33,338 nucleotides of DNA from an uncultured Bulleidia sp. GTDB lineage: Bacteria; Bacillota_I; Bacilli_A; Erysipelotrichales; Erysipelotrichaceae. A program made the translations under genes and the position numbers. The notes beneath the pieces are model-generated. The model was not told the DNA's origin. It did not search any database and was given only the letters and a program-made list of their open reading frames with translations. Below, one piece after another: positions 7,815-15,873 of this stretch. The stretch is from the NCBI GenBank assembly GCA_934757945.1, contig CAKVLT010000014.1:1-33338 (forward strand), given 5' to 3'. Every line of letters starts with the position of its first letter. The stretch's first letter is position 1.

Positions 7815-8255
7815 TTAGAGTACCTCTACTTTTCCGCCTGCTTCTTCAATAGCTTTCTGAGCAGTTTCAGAGAACTTCTCAGCTTTTACAGTTAGTTTCT
7901 TTTCGAGTTTACCCTTACCCAGAACTTTAACACCATCAAGATGTTTCTTTAAAAGTCCTGCAGCCTTGAGTGCTTCATAATCAACTGTTACACCGTCTTC
8001 GAATCTGTTCAGATCTTCAACGTTAACAATTGCATATTCTTTACGAGTAAAGTTCGTGAAACCTCTCTTAGGCATTCTCTTGAAGAAAGGTGTCTGTCCA
8101 CCTTCGAAACCGATAGCTACGCCACCACCGGAACGGGAGTTCTGACCCTTCTGACCTTTACCAGAAGTTTTACCTGTACCAGATCCCTGGCCTCTACCAA
8201 TTCTCTTGCTAGTAAAGCGGGCTCCTTCAGTAGCTTTCATTTCATTTAGTTTCAT
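7815..8255 (-). CDS. rplO: 50S ribosomal protein L15
   Basis: 146 residues, standard length. The Gly/Lys/Arg-rich N-terminal arm (RIGRGQGSGTGKTSGKGQKGQNSRSG) and GFEGGQTPFFKRMPKRGF are L15 hallmarks. It is an early-to-middle assembly protein of the large subunit. It follows rpsE by only 13 bases; rpmD (L30), which normally sits between them, is missing. Confidence 0.98.
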   Translation of the reverse strand: MKLNEMKATEGARFTSKRIGRGQGSGTGKTSGKGQKGQNSRSGGGVAIGFEGGQTPFFKRMPKRGFTNFTRKEYAIVNVEDLNRFEDGVTVDYEALKAAGLLKKHLDGVKVLGKGKLEKKLTVKAEKFSETAQKAIEEAGGKVEVL

Positions 8256-8268
8256 CTGGATTCCCTCC

Positions 8269-8853
8269 TTATCTTAACTCAGCGACTTTCTTGTCGCGGA
8301 TCTTAGCGATGTCTTCAACAGTACGCATCTGCTTTAAAGCATCTAATGTAGCATATACTACGTTAACAGAAGTACGGCTTCCGATAACCTTGGATAATAC
8401 ATCAGATACACCAGCAAGTTCTAAAATAGATCTTACTGCACCACCTGCGATAACTCCAGTACCTGGAGCAGCAGGAAGTAATCTTACAGAAGCAGCACCA
8501 TGTCTGCCTGTAGCAGCATGTGGAACTGTTCTGTTGTCATCTACTAACTTAACTCTGAATACGTTCTTAGTAGCAGCTTCTTTTGCTTTCTTGATAGCAT
8601 CTGGAACTTCAGCAGCTTTACCCATACCGAAGCCAATTCTACCCTTCTTGTCACCGACAACTACAAGAGCTGCAAAACGCATTCTACGTCCACCTTTAAC
8701 AGTCTTGCTTACACGGTTGATGGAGACAACTACATCTTCGAACTCAGCAGGTTCACGTCTTCTCATCTGAGGTCTGCGACCATTACGGTTTCCTCTTTCA
8801 GGACGTCCAGCTGTAGTATTTTCACGCTTTTCTGTAATGTTTTCAGTTGGCAT
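8269..8853 (-). CDS. rpsE: 30S ribosomal protein S5
   Basis: 194 residues, longer than the usual ~166 because of a roughly 35-residue N-terminal extension rich in Arg, Asn and Glu (RPERGNRNGRRPQMRRREPAE). The S5 double-stranded RNA-binding domain follows (VVVSINRVSKTVKGGRRMRF). The C-terminal domain contains PAAPGTGVIAGGAVRSILELAG and ends near KKVAELR. S5 lines the mRNA entry channel and influences decoding accuracy. It is 15 bases after rplR. Confidence 0.98.
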   Translation of the reverse strand: MPTENITEKRENTTAGRPERGNRNGRRPQMRRREPAEFEDVVVSINRVSKTVKGGRRMRFAALVVVGDKKGRIGFGMGKAAEVPDAIKKAKEAATKNVFRVKLVDDNRTVPHAATGRHGAASVRLLPAAPGTGVIAGGAVRSILELAGVSDVLSKVIGSRTSVNVVYATLDALKQMRTVEDIAKIRDKKVAELR

Positions 8854-8868
8854 TGTCTATCTCCTTCC

Positions 8869-9225
8869 TTAGAACTTCAGTCCAGCTTCTCTAGCAGCAT
8901 CTGCTAAAGCCTGAACTCTTCCGTGATACACATAACCGCCACGGTCAAAACGGATTGATTCGATGTTCTTTGCTTTGCACTTTTCAGCAATTGCAGCTCC
9001 TACCTGTTTAGCAGCTTCAATATTTCCGCCGTTTTCAAGTTTCAGTTCTAATGAGCTGGCAGCACATAATGTGTTGCCTGTTGTGTCATCAATAACCTGA
9101 GCAAAGATATGTTTGTTTGAACGGAATACGTTCAGTCTTGGGCAGTCGGGAGTTCCACTGACTACTTTACGTACACGCTTATGACGACGGATACGTTCTT
9201 CATTTTTATTTGTTTTCTTCAGCAT
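8869..9225 (-). CDS. rplR: 50S ribosomal protein L18
   Basis: 118 residues, the usual length. RPRLNVFRSNKHIFAQVIDD-like sequence near residues 28-48 and the C-terminal FDRGGYVYHGRVQALADAAREAGL are diagnostic. With L5 it docks 5S rRNA into the central protuberance. It is 18 bases after rplF. Confidence 0.98.
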   Translation of the reverse strand: MLKKTNKNEERIRRHKRVRKVVSGTPDCPRLNVFRSNKHIFAQVIDDTTGNTLCAASSLELKLENGGNIEAAKQVGAAIAEKCKAKNIESIRFDRGGYVYHGRVQALADAAREAGLKF

Positions 9226-9243
9226 CTTTCTCTCTCCTTCCCA

Positions 9244-9792
9244 TTACTTTTTGCTAGAAGCTGTCTTACCTTCCTTACGACGAACAACTTCATCCACATA
9301 ACGGATGCCCTTTCCTCCGTAAGGTTCTGGTTTCTTAGTAGCTCTGACAACTGCTGCAAACTGACCAACAACCTGTTTATCGATACCAGATACGTTGATT
9401 GTGTTAGCATCAGGACAAGCAACTTCAACGCCAGCTGGAACAGTCAATTCAACTGGGTGAGAGAAACCAACGTTTAATGTCAGTTTATTACCTGCTAATG
9501 CTACACGGTAACCAATACCTACAACTTTTAATACTTTTGTGAAACCCTGATTGCAACCTTCGATCATAGTTGCGAGCAGTGCACGTGTTGTTCCGTGCAG
9601 CTGTTTTGTATGCTTTTCTTCATTTGGACGTTTAACTGTAAGAACATTTTCATTGATTTCAATTTCCATCAATGGAGAGAAAGTCTTTGTCAGAGTTCCC
9701 TTAGGTCCTTTAACAGTCACCTCATTGCCAGCAGCAACGCTTACTTCAACGCCAGCTGGAATGGTAATCGCCTTGTTTCCGATACGTGACAT
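9244..9792 (-). CDS. rplF: 50S ribosomal protein L6
   Basis: 182 residues forming two tandem L6 folds. It starts MSRIGNKAITIPAGVEV, and the second-domain signature PEPYGGKGIRY lies near the C-terminus before a basic tail. It sits near the sarcin-ricin loop and factor-binding site. It is 22 bases after rpsH in the spc operon. Confidence 0.98.
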   Translation of the reverse strand: MSRIGNKAITIPAGVEVSVAAGNEVTVKGPKGTLTKTFSPLMEIEINENVLTVKRPNEEKHTKQLHGTTRALLATMIEGCNQGFTKVLKVVGIGYRVALAGNKLTLNVGFSHPVELTVPAGVEVACPDANTINVSGIDKQVVGQFAAVVRATKKPEPYGGKGIRYVDEVVRRKEGKTASSKK

Positions 9793-9814
9793 TTCTTTTA
9801 TCCTTTCTTAGTTA

Positions 9815-10213
9815 TTACCAAACATAAGCGACAACTTCGCCGCCGATGTGCTTTTTACGTGCTTCTTTATCAGTCATCATTCCTTCAGATGTGGAGATGA
9901 TAGCGATACCTAAACCATTTAATACCTTAGGAATTTCATTTCCCTTAGCATATACACGTAAACCTGGTTTAGAGATTCTCTTGATACCGCTGATAACGCT
10001 CTGTCCTTCAGCGTATTTCAATGTAATGACGAGCTTCTTTTCAATGCCCTCGCCTTCTGTAGCATAATTAGAGATGTAACCCTCAGACTTCAAAATCTTA
10101 GCGATTTCCACTTTAACTTTGGAGTATGGAGTGACATCAACTGACTCATGACGTGCCTGTAGTCCGTTACGGATTCTACTTAGCATATCAGCAATAGGAT
10201 CTGTCATATTCAT
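9815..10213 (-). CDS. rpsH: 30S ribosomal protein S8
   Basis: 132 residues. MTDPIADMLSRIRNG at the start and GEVVAYVW at the end are typical; the STSEGMMTDKEARK loop is the 16S rRNA-binding signature. In E. coli S8 is also the translational repressor of the spc operon; whether that holds here is not visible. It is 17 bases after rpsN. Confidence 0.98.
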   Translation of the reverse strand: MNMTDPIADMLSRIRNGLQARHESVDVTPYSKVKVEIAKILKSEGYISNYATEGEGIEKKLVITLKYAEGQSVISGIKRISKPGLRVYAKGNEIPKVLNGLGIAIISTSEGMMTDKEARKKHIGGEVVAYVW

Positions 10214-10230
10214 TACGGGTTACCTCCTTC

Positions 10231-10416
10231 TTACCAGCTTGCCTTCTTAACTCCAGGAATCTGACCTTTGTAAGCCAGTTCACGGAAGCAGATACGGCAA
10301 ACCTTGTACTTTCTTAATACGGAATGTGGACGTCCACAAATCTCGCAACGTGTGTATTCACGTGTGGAGAACTTCGCTGGACGAGCTTGTGAAACTTTCT
10401 TTGATGTCTTTGCCAT
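10231..10416 (-). CDS. rpsN: 30S ribosomal protein S14, zinc-binding short form
   Basis: 61 residues, the short type Z form found in Gram-positives. The four zinc ligands are in CEICG and CRICF. It starts MAKTSKKV and ends IPGVKKASW, both family-typical. It lies in the small-subunit head. It sits between rplE (14 bases) and rpsH (17 bases). Confidence 0.97.
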   Translation of the reverse strand: MAKTSKKVSQARPAKFSTREYTRCEICGRPHSVLRKYKVCRICFRELAYKGQIPGVKKASW

Positions 10417-10430
10417 TGATGTTCTCCTCC

Positions 10431-10970
10431 TTATTTAACAAATGGCATACCTAATTCTTTTAACAGACTGTATGCTTCTTTATTTGTCTTTGCAGATGTT
10501 ACGATAACAATATCCAAACCTCTTACCTTAGCAACTTTATCGAAGTTAATTTCAGGGAAGATTAACTGTTCCTTAACACCTAATGTGTAGTTACCACGGC
10601 CATCAAATGCTGTAGCACTAACACCACGGAAGTCTCTTACACGAGGCAGAGAGATGTTGAATAACTTATCAAGGAATTCATACATTCTTTCTCCACGAAG
10701 TGTAACTTTGCATCCGATGCTCATGCCTTCACGCAGCTTGAAGTTCGCAATGGACTTCTTAGCCTTTGTGATAACTGGCTTCTGACCAGCAATTTCTGTT
10801 AATTCAGCAACTGCTTCTTCTAAAGCCTTAGGATTGGCAATAGCATCACCGACACCCATATTTAATACAACTTTTTCAAGTTTAGGACATTCCATTACAG
10901 AAGAGTAACCGAATTCCTTCATGAGGGAAGGCTTAACTGTTTCAACATATTTCTGTTCTAAACGGTTCAT
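10431..10970 (-). CDS. rplE: 50S ribosomal protein L5
   Basis: 179 residues, full length. It starts MNRLEQKYVETVKPSLMKEF; MECPKLEKVVLNMGVG and GLDIVIVTSAKTNKEA are characteristic. It binds 5S rRNA and contacts the P-site tRNA and S13. Its ATG overlaps the rplX stop codon (TAATG), so translation of the two is coupled. Confidence 0.98.
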   Translation of the reverse strand: MNRLEQKYVETVKPSLMKEFGYSSVMECPKLEKVVLNMGVGDAIANPKALEEAVAELTEIAGQKPVITKAKKSIANFKLREGMSIGCKVTLRGERMYEFLDKLFNISLPRVRDFRGVSATAFDGRGNYTLGVKEQLIFPEINFDKVAKVRGLDIVIVTSAKTNKEAYSLLKELGMPFVK

Positions 10971-11290
10971 TATTTCTTCTCCTCCTTAACTACATTGCCG
11001 GATTTCTTGAAGACTCTGACTTTTTTGCCATCTTCAAATTTGAAACCTACACGGCTGGCACTCTTAGCTTTTCTGTCATAGAGCATGACATTTGAAGCAT
11101 CAATCTTTGCTTCTTTATCAACGACGCCACCTTCTGGATTAGCCTGACTTGGCTTAAGAGACTTCTTAACCATGTTGACACCTTCAACAATGATTTTATT
11201 CTCTTTAGGGAATACTTTAGTTACTGTAGAAACAGTTCCCTTGTAATGGCCGCTGATTACCTTGACTTCATCACCTGTCTTGATTTTCAT
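10970..11290 (-). CDS. rplX: 50S ribosomal protein L24
   Basis: 106 residues from the ATG at 11290, which has a GGAGGAG ribosome site just upstream and gives the family start MKIKTGDEVKVISGHYKG (a KOW motif). A longer in-frame reading to 11332 adds a non-homologous leader overlapping rplN, and was rejected. L24 starts large-subunit assembly at the 5' end of 23S rRNA. Its stop overlaps the rplE start. Confidence 0.97.
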   Translation of the reverse strand: MKIKTGDEVKVISGHYKGTVSTVTKVFPKENKIIVEGVNMVKKSLKPSQANPEGGVVDKEAKIDASNVMLYDRKAKSASRVGFKFEDGKKVRVFKKSGNVVKEEKK

Positions 11291-11303
11291 CTCGGGCTCC
11301 TCC

Positions 11304-11672
11304 TTACAGTACTTCCGGTGCCAGAGACACAATCTTCATGAAGCCTGCATCACGAATTTCACGTGCTACTGGGCCGAAGATACGTGTTCCTGTCGGAGTC
11401 TGATCATCTTTAATAATTACAGCTGCGTTATCATCGAATTTGATATAAGAGCCGTTTTCACGTCTGACGCCATAAACAGTACGAACGATAACTGCTTTAA
11501 CGACCTGACCTTCTTTAACAGTTCCGTTAGGAGCTGCATGTTTTACTGCGCAAACAACGATGTCACCGATGTTAGCTCTCTTACGACGGCTACCACCTAA
11601 GCAACGGATAACTAATAGTTCCTTAGCACCGGTATTGTCTGCAACGTGTAATCTACTTTCATTCTGAATCAT
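11304..11672 (-). CDS. rplN: 50S ribosomal protein L14
   Basis: 122 residues, standard. MIQNESRLHVADNTGAKELLVIRCLGG at the N-terminus and RDAGFMKIVSLAPEVL at the C-terminus are diagnostic. L14 lies at the subunit interface next to L19 and contacts 16S rRNA (bridge B8). It is 20 bases after rpsQ. Confidence 0.98.
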   Translation of the reverse strand: MIQNESRLHVADNTGAKELLVIRCLGGSRRKRANIGDIVVCAVKHAAPNGTVKEGQVVKAVIVRTVYGVRRENGSYIKFDDNAAVIIKDDQTPTGTRIFGPVAREIRDAGFMKIVSLAPEVL

Positions 11673-11692
11673 GTGCTTTTCCTCCCGATGTC

Positions 11693-11956
11693 TTAAAGAA
11701 TGACTGCTTTTTCGACGATTCTTACTAATCTGAAGTGCTTATCCTTGGATAATGGACGAGTTTCCATTACTTCTACGATATCACCGATCTTAGCTTCGTT
11801 GTTTTCGTCATGAGCTTTAAATTTAGTTGTGAACTTAACGTGTCTTCCGTATAAAGGATGGCGCTTCGTGGTGTTGATTTCTACGACGATTGTTTTGTCC
11901 ATCTTATCGGAGACGACAGTTCCGCGTAAGACCTTACGTGCGTTTCTTTCTGCCAT
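11693..11956 (-). CDS. rpsQ: 30S ribosomal protein S17
   Basis: 87 residues. RKVLRGTVVSDKMDKTIVVEI and the signature GDIVEVMETRPLSKDKHFRLV show the OB-fold S17 family. It is a primary 16S rRNA-binding protein of the small-subunit body. It is 15 bases after rpmC. Confidence 0.98.
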   Translation of the reverse strand: MAERNARKVLRGTVVSDKMDKTIVVEINTTKRHPLYGRHVKFTTKFKAHDENNEAKIGDIVEVMETRPLSKDKHFRLVRIVEKAVIL

Positions 11957-11971
11957 GTCTTATGCCCTCCT

Positions 11972-12172
11972 TTACTTTGCCTCTGCATTAGCACGTTCTG
12001 TAAGAACTGTCTTAATGCGGGCAATTGTCTTCTTGATATCTTTAATGCGGCTAGGATTTTCAAGGTTTCCTGTAGCTTGCGCAAAACGTAAGTTATAGAG
12101 TTCCTCTTTTAGGGATGTGACTTCCTTTTCGAGTTCTTCATTACTTAGATCTCTGATTTCTTTCACATTCAT
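11972..12172 (-). CDS. rpmC: 50S ribosomal protein L29
   Basis: 66 residues, two long helices, with the signature LRFAQATGNLENPSRIKDIKKTIARIKT. It lies beside the tunnel exit with L23, the docking site of SRP and trigger factor. It starts two bases after the rplP stop, so translation is probably coupled. Confidence 0.97.
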   Translation of the reverse strand: MNVKEIRDLSNEELEKEVTSLKEELYNLRFAQATGNLENPSRIKDIKKTIARIKTVLTERANAEAK

Positions 12173-12174
12173 AC

Positions 12175-12594
12175 TTATTTAACCTCCTGGCCTTTTTTAA
12201 TGAAACGTGTCTTGACGCAAAGTTTGTTTGCAGCAAGTCTTAACGCTTCTCTGGCAACCGCTTCATCAACGCCTGCGATTTCGAATAAGATTCTGCCTTT
12301 CTGAACAACGGCTACCCAATGATCAGGAGAACCCTTACCGGAACCCATACGTACTTCGAGTGGTTTCTTTGTTTTTGCTAACTGTGGGAACACTTTGATC
12401 CAAACCTGTCCACCACGGTTCATATAACGTGTCATAGCGATACGTGCAGCTTCAATCTGAGCGCTGCTTACATAAGCACCTTCATCAGCAACTAATCCGT
12501 ATTCACCAAAAGCTAATTCACGACCAGCTTTTGCTCTTCCTTCATAGGATAAACGATGAGGTCTTCTGTACTTGACTCTCTTTGGCATTAACAT
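12175..12594 (-). CDS. rplP: 50S ribosomal protein L16
   Basis: 139 residues. It starts MLMPKRVKYRRPHR and contains WIKVFPQLAKTKKPLEVRMGSGKGSPDHWVAVV, which includes the L16 signature. It organises the A-site region of the large subunit. Its ATG overlaps the rpsC stop (TAATG). Confidence 0.98.
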   Translation of the reverse strand: MLMPKRVKYRRPHRLSYEGRAKAGRELAFGEYGLVADEGAYVSSAQIEAARIAMTRYMNRGGQVWIKVFPQLAKTKKPLEVRMGSGKGSPDHWVAVVQKGRILFEIAGVDEAVAREALRLAANKLCVKTRFIKKGQEVK

Positions 12595-13397
12595 TAGTCG
12601 TTACCTCCTTCTGTTGCAGCAGGAGCTTCAGCCTTTACAGCTTCAGCTGCTGGACGGCGGTTGTTGAAGCGACGATTGTTGCTTCTACGGTTGCCTTTAC
12701 GTGCATCTCTTGGGTTACGTGCAGGAGCTTCAGGTTCTTTAACCATTTCACCAGGCATAACTTCACCACGGCAGATCCAAACCTTAACACCTAACTTACC
12801 ATATGTTGTATGAGCTTCGCAGCTAGCATAGTCAATGTCAGAACGTAATGTATGTAAAGGTACGACACCCTTGGAATAGCCTTCCTGACGAGCGATTTCA
12901 GCACCACCTAAACGACCTTTTGCCAAAGTCTTGATACCCTTTGCTCCAGCTCTTAGTGTAGCTGTAATAGCCTGTTTCTGAGCTACACGGAAAGACTGAC
13001 GGTTTTCTAACTGTTCGCAGATCTTACGAGCTACCAAGTGAGCATCTAAGTCTGGGTTAGCAACTGCAACCACGTCAACCTTAACGTTTTTACCGTTTGT
13101 GATCTTAGCTAAAGCTTTCTTTGTAGCTTCGATCTTTTCAGGCTTGCCTTCAGCAGATTTACCAATTGCTGCACCTGGTCTTGCACAACGGATGATAACT
13201 CTGACATTCTTCTTGCCTGCACGTTCAATTTCAACGTGAGAAATGTAAGCATCTTTTAAGTTCTTTTCTAAGTACTTACGGATCTTAGCGTCTTCGTTCA
13301 GAAGATCACCATAATTTGCTTTGTCTGCGTACCATCTGGACTCCCAGTCACGGATGACACCAACACGCATGCCAATTGGGCTAACTTTCTGTCCCAT
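12594..13397 (-). CDS. rpsC: 30S ribosomal protein S3 with C-terminal tail
   Basis: 267 residues against a usual ~210-220. The core is ordinary: MGQKVSPIGMRVGVIRDWESRWY, a KH RNA-binding domain near 45-110, and the C-terminal domain with GRLGGAEIAR and YGKLGVKVWICRGE. About 45 extra residues follow. They are first Arg/Asn-rich (RKGNRRSNNRRFNNRRP), then Ala/Glu-rich, and look disordered. S3 forms part of the mRNA entry site and helicase activity. Such tails occur in some Bacillota and Mollicutes relatives. Confidence 0.97.
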   Translation of the reverse strand: MGQKVSPIGMRVGVIRDWESRWYADKANYGDLLNEDAKIRKYLEKNLKDAYISHVEIERAGKKNVRVIIRCARPGAAIGKSAEGKPEKIEATKKALAKITNGKNVKVDVVAVANPDLDAHLVARKICEQLENRQSFRVAQKQAITATLRAGAKGIKTLAKGRLGGAEIARQEGYSKGVVPLHTLRSDIDYASCEAHTTYGKLGVKVWICRGEVMPGEMVKEPEAPARNPRDARKGNRRSNNRRFNNRRPAAEAVKAEAPAATEGGND

Positions 13398-13412
13398 TCT
13401 GATCTTCCTCCC

Positions 13413-13748
13413 TTAAATTTCGTCACTCACTACAACAGTGATATGACTTGTTCTCTTTAAAATCTGAGCTGCATTGCCCTTAGCTCTTGGCATGAATCTC
13501 TTCATAACCATGCCTTCATCAGCATAGCATGCCTTGATGTATAAGCTGTTTGGGTCCAGCTGGAAATTGTGAGCTGCATCAGCTGCAGCTGTCTTAACTA
13601 CTTTATATACTGCTTTGGCAGCTAAGTTCGGTGTGAACTCAAGGATTGCCAATGCTTCGTTGACACTTTTGCCTCTTACAAGATCTAATACAAGTCTTGC
13701 TTTACGAGGAGTGACACGAACAGTTTTTGCTGTTGACTTTACTTCCAT
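13413..13748 (-). CDS. rplV: 50S ribosomal protein L22
   Basis: 111 residues. VRVTPRKARLVLDLVRGKSVNEALAILEF at the N-terminus and the basic KRFMPRAKGNAAQILKRTSHITVVV hairpin that reaches into the exit tunnel are diagnostic. The tip is a site of macrolide-resistance mutations in other bacteria; nothing unusual is seen here. It is 11 bases after rpsS. Confidence 0.98.
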   Translation of the reverse strand: MEVKSTAKTVRVTPRKARLVLDLVRGKSVNEALAILEFTPNLAAKAVYKVVKTAAADAAHNFQLDPNSLYIKACYADEGMVMKRFMPRAKGNAAQILKRTSHITVVVSDEI

Positions 13749-13759
13749 GTTTGTCCTCC

Positions 13760-14029
13760 TTACGCTGCCTTGTCACTGCCGTGACCACCGAATTTTCTTG
13801 TTGGTACGAATTCACCAAGTTTGTGACCGACCATATCTTCTGTTACATAGACAGGAACGTGTTCTTTACCGTTGTGCACAGCGAATGTATGTTCCACAAA
13901 GCTTGGGAAAATAGTTGAACGACGTGACCATGTCTTAATTACATCATGCTTATTGGCTTTGTTCTGTTCTTCAACCTTTTTTAACAGGTATGCATCACAG
14001 AAAGGTCCTTTTTTAACACTTCTTGACAT
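13760..14029 (-). CDS. rpsS: 30S ribosomal protein S19
   Basis: 89 residues. MSRSVKKGPFCDAYLLKKV and the signature HNGKEHVPVYVTEDMVGHKLGEF are clear. S19 pairs with S13 in the small-subunit head. It is 21 bases after rplB. Confidence 0.98.
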   Translation of the reverse strand: MSRSVKKGPFCDAYLLKKVEEQNKANKHDVIKTWSRRSTIFPSFVEHTFAVHNGKEHVPVYVTEDMVGHKLGEFVPTRKFGGHGSDKAA

Positions 14030-14050
14030 CTTAATCTCTCTCCTTTCAGC

Positions 14051-14887
14051 TTACTTTCCGTTGCGTCTTCTAACGATCAGGTTGTTGCTCTTCTTCTTAG
14101 GATTACGTGTCTTAACACCCATAGCTTTCTTACCCCATGGAGTCATTGGAGACTTACGTCCTACAGGAGCTCTACCTTCACCACCACCGTGTGGGTGATC
14201 ACAAGGGTTCATAGCAGAACCACGAACTGTTGGACGGATACCCATCCATCTGGATCTACCAGCTTTACCTAAGTTAACCAGGTTCCAGTCACCGTTACCT
14301 ACAGAACCAACTGTTGCACGGCAGTTAGCTAATACTTTACGAACTTCACCGGACATTAATCTTAATGTGCAGTATTTGCCTTCGAAACCAAGAATCTGAG
14401 CGGAAGAACCAGCAGCTCTTGCCATCTGTCCACCCTTACCAGGAACTAATTCAACGTTGTGAACTGTTGTACCTTCAGGGATGTTTCTTAATTCCATTGC
14501 ATTACCTGGCTTAATATCTACAGCTTCACCAGATACGATTGTGTCACCAACTTTTAATTCAGCCGGGCATAAGATGTATCTCTTTTCACCATCTAAGTAG
14601 TGAATTAAAGCAATGTTAGCTGTTCTGTTTGGATCGTATTCGATACCAGCAACTTTTCCAGGAACTGTATCTTTATTTCTCTTGAAGTCGATAATTCTGT
14701 ACTTCTGCTTGACGCCTCCACCCTGATGACGAGTCATAATGCGTCCAGTATTGTTTCTACCACCTTTTTTATTTAATGGAGCTAACAGTGACTTTTCTGG
14801 AGTGGACTTTGTAATTCTTCCACGGTTGTCCAGAGTAGACATATTTCTGCGTCCATTACTGGTTGGCTTATACTTAATAATTGCCAT
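14051..14887 (-). CDS. rplB: 50S ribosomal protein L2
   Basis: 278 residues, full length. It starts MAIIKYKPTSNGRRNM; the C-terminal NPCDHPHGGGEGRAPVGRK contains the conserved His implicated in peptidyl-transferase centre function in E. coli L2. It is one of the largest rRNA-binding proteins and is required for subunit association. It is 58 bases after rplW, the widest gap within the S10 part of the operon, and that gap holds a hairpin (14908-14937). Confidence 0.98.
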   Translation of the reverse strand: MAIIKYKPTSNGRRNMSTLDNRGRITKSTPEKSLLAPLNKKGGRNNTGRIMTRHQGGGVKQKYRIIDFKRNKDTVPGKVAGIEYDPNRTANIALIHYLDGEKRYILCPAELKVGDTIVSGEAVDIKPGNAMELRNIPEGTTVHNVELVPGKGGQMARAAGSSAQILGFEGKYCTLRLMSGEVRKVLANCRATVGSVGNGDWNLVNLGKAGRSRWMGIRPTVRGSAMNPCDHPHGGGEGRAPVGRKSPMTPWGKKAMGVKTRNPKKKSNNLIVRRRNGK

Positions 14888-14907
14888 TTCTCTTTTCCTT
14901 TCGCATG

Positions 14908-14937
14908 TTATCCGGAGATAGCGTATTCCTCCGATAA
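14908..14937 (-). promoter_or_regulatory. intercistronic stem-loop between rplW and rplB
   Basis: TTATCCGGAG (14908-14917) and CTCCGATAA (14929-14937) pair over nine bases with one bulged base, around an 11-base loop. There is no U-tract on the minus strand, so it is not a terminator. It may be an RNA-processing or mRNA-stability site, or it may have no role. Confidence 0.4.
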
Positions 14938-14945
14938 ATTACCAA

Positions 14946-15233
14946 TTAGTCTTGGTTAAATACATCAATTGTCTGTCCTTCCGGTAACTTGACCATAGCC
15001 TTTTTAATAGACTTTGTCATTCCGGAATAACGGCCAACTCTTCTGAGCTTGGATTTTGTATTGGATACATTTACAGCCAGAGGTTTGATGCCATAGATTT
15101 CCTTAACTGCCTGAGCAATGGAAACCTTGTTTGCTTTTTTAGATACTTCAAACGCAATCCAGTTACCGTTCTGAGACATCTTAGTTGTCTTTTCAGTAAT
15201 GATTGGTCTTACGATAATGTCACGAGCGTTCAT
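14946..15233 (-). CDS. rplW: 50S ribosomal protein L23
   Basis: 95 residues. It starts MNARDIIVRPIITEKT; the conserved loop VNVSNTKSKLRRVGRYSGMTKSIKKAMVKL is present. It frames the tunnel exit and docks trigger factor and SRP. Its ATG overlaps the rplD stop by ATGA, indicating coupled translation. Confidence 0.98.
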   Translation of the reverse strand: MNARDIIVRPIITEKTTKMSQNGNWIAFEVSKKANKVSIAQAVKEIYGIKPLAVNVSNTKSKLRRVGRYSGMTKSIKKAMVKLPEGQTIDVFNQD

Positions 15234-15862
15234 TCTGCGAAAACCTCCCCTGCCTTAGCGACAGCAGTTTCTGTGAATACGATCTTGTCTGCATTAGCAA
15301 TGTCATAGACATTTAACTGAGAAACTGTAACAACTGTAGCGTTAGGAATGTTTCTCATGGATAAGAATGCATTGTCGAAATCTTCAGAAGCGTCAGCTAC
15401 GAATAATGTTTTACGATCGAAACCGAATGCATTTAATAATGCAACAGCTTTCTTTGTCTTGATTTCATCGAAGTTGATGTTTTCGATAACTCTCAAGTTG
15501 TTGTCAGCTACTTTTTCACTTAAAGCAGAACGGAATGCAAGTCTTCTGACTTTGCGGTTCATCTTTAAGTTGTACTTTCTTGGATGTGGGCCGAATGCGA
15601 TTGCGCCATGTCTCCACTGTGTAGCACGTGTGGAACCCTGACGAGCACGACCTGTACCCTTCTGACGGAATGGTTTCTTGCCGGATCCGCTTACTTCAGA
15701 TCTTGTCTTTGTGGAATGTGTTCCCTGTCTTAGACCTGCTAAATAAACAAGAACTGCATCATAGATTGACTGCTGATTTGGTTCGATTCCGAATACAGCA
15801 TCATTTAATTCAACCTGCTTTACAACTGCAGCTTCCTGATTGTATACATCAATCTGTGCCAT
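15230..15862 (-). CDS. rplD: 50S ribosomal protein L4
   Basis: 210 residues, usual length. The internal extended loop that reaches the tunnel wall is recognisable (GSGKKPFRQKGTGRARQGSTR). L4 is the autogenous regulator of the S10 operon in E. coli; here the S10 leader is structured (see 17009-17120), but L4 binding cannot be shown. It is 11 bases after rplC. Confidence 0.98.
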   Translation of the reverse strand: MAQIDVYNQEAAVVKQVELNDAVFGIEPNQQSIYDAVLVYLAGLRQGTHSTKTRSEVSGSGKKPFRQKGTGRARQGSTRATQWRHGAIAFGPHPRKYNLKMNRKVRRLAFRSALSEKVADNNLRVIENINFDEIKTKKAVALLNAFGFDRKTLFVADASEDFDNAFLSMRNIPNATVVTVSQLNVYDIANADKIVFTETAVAKAGEVFAE

Positions 15863-15873
15863 TGTAGTCCTCC

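Noticed and set aside
15348..15641. Long open frames on the plus strand across the ribosomal operon
   Set aside because: They are antisense shadows of rplD, rpsE and other conserved genes, have no ribosome sites, and their proteins lack any recognisable motif.
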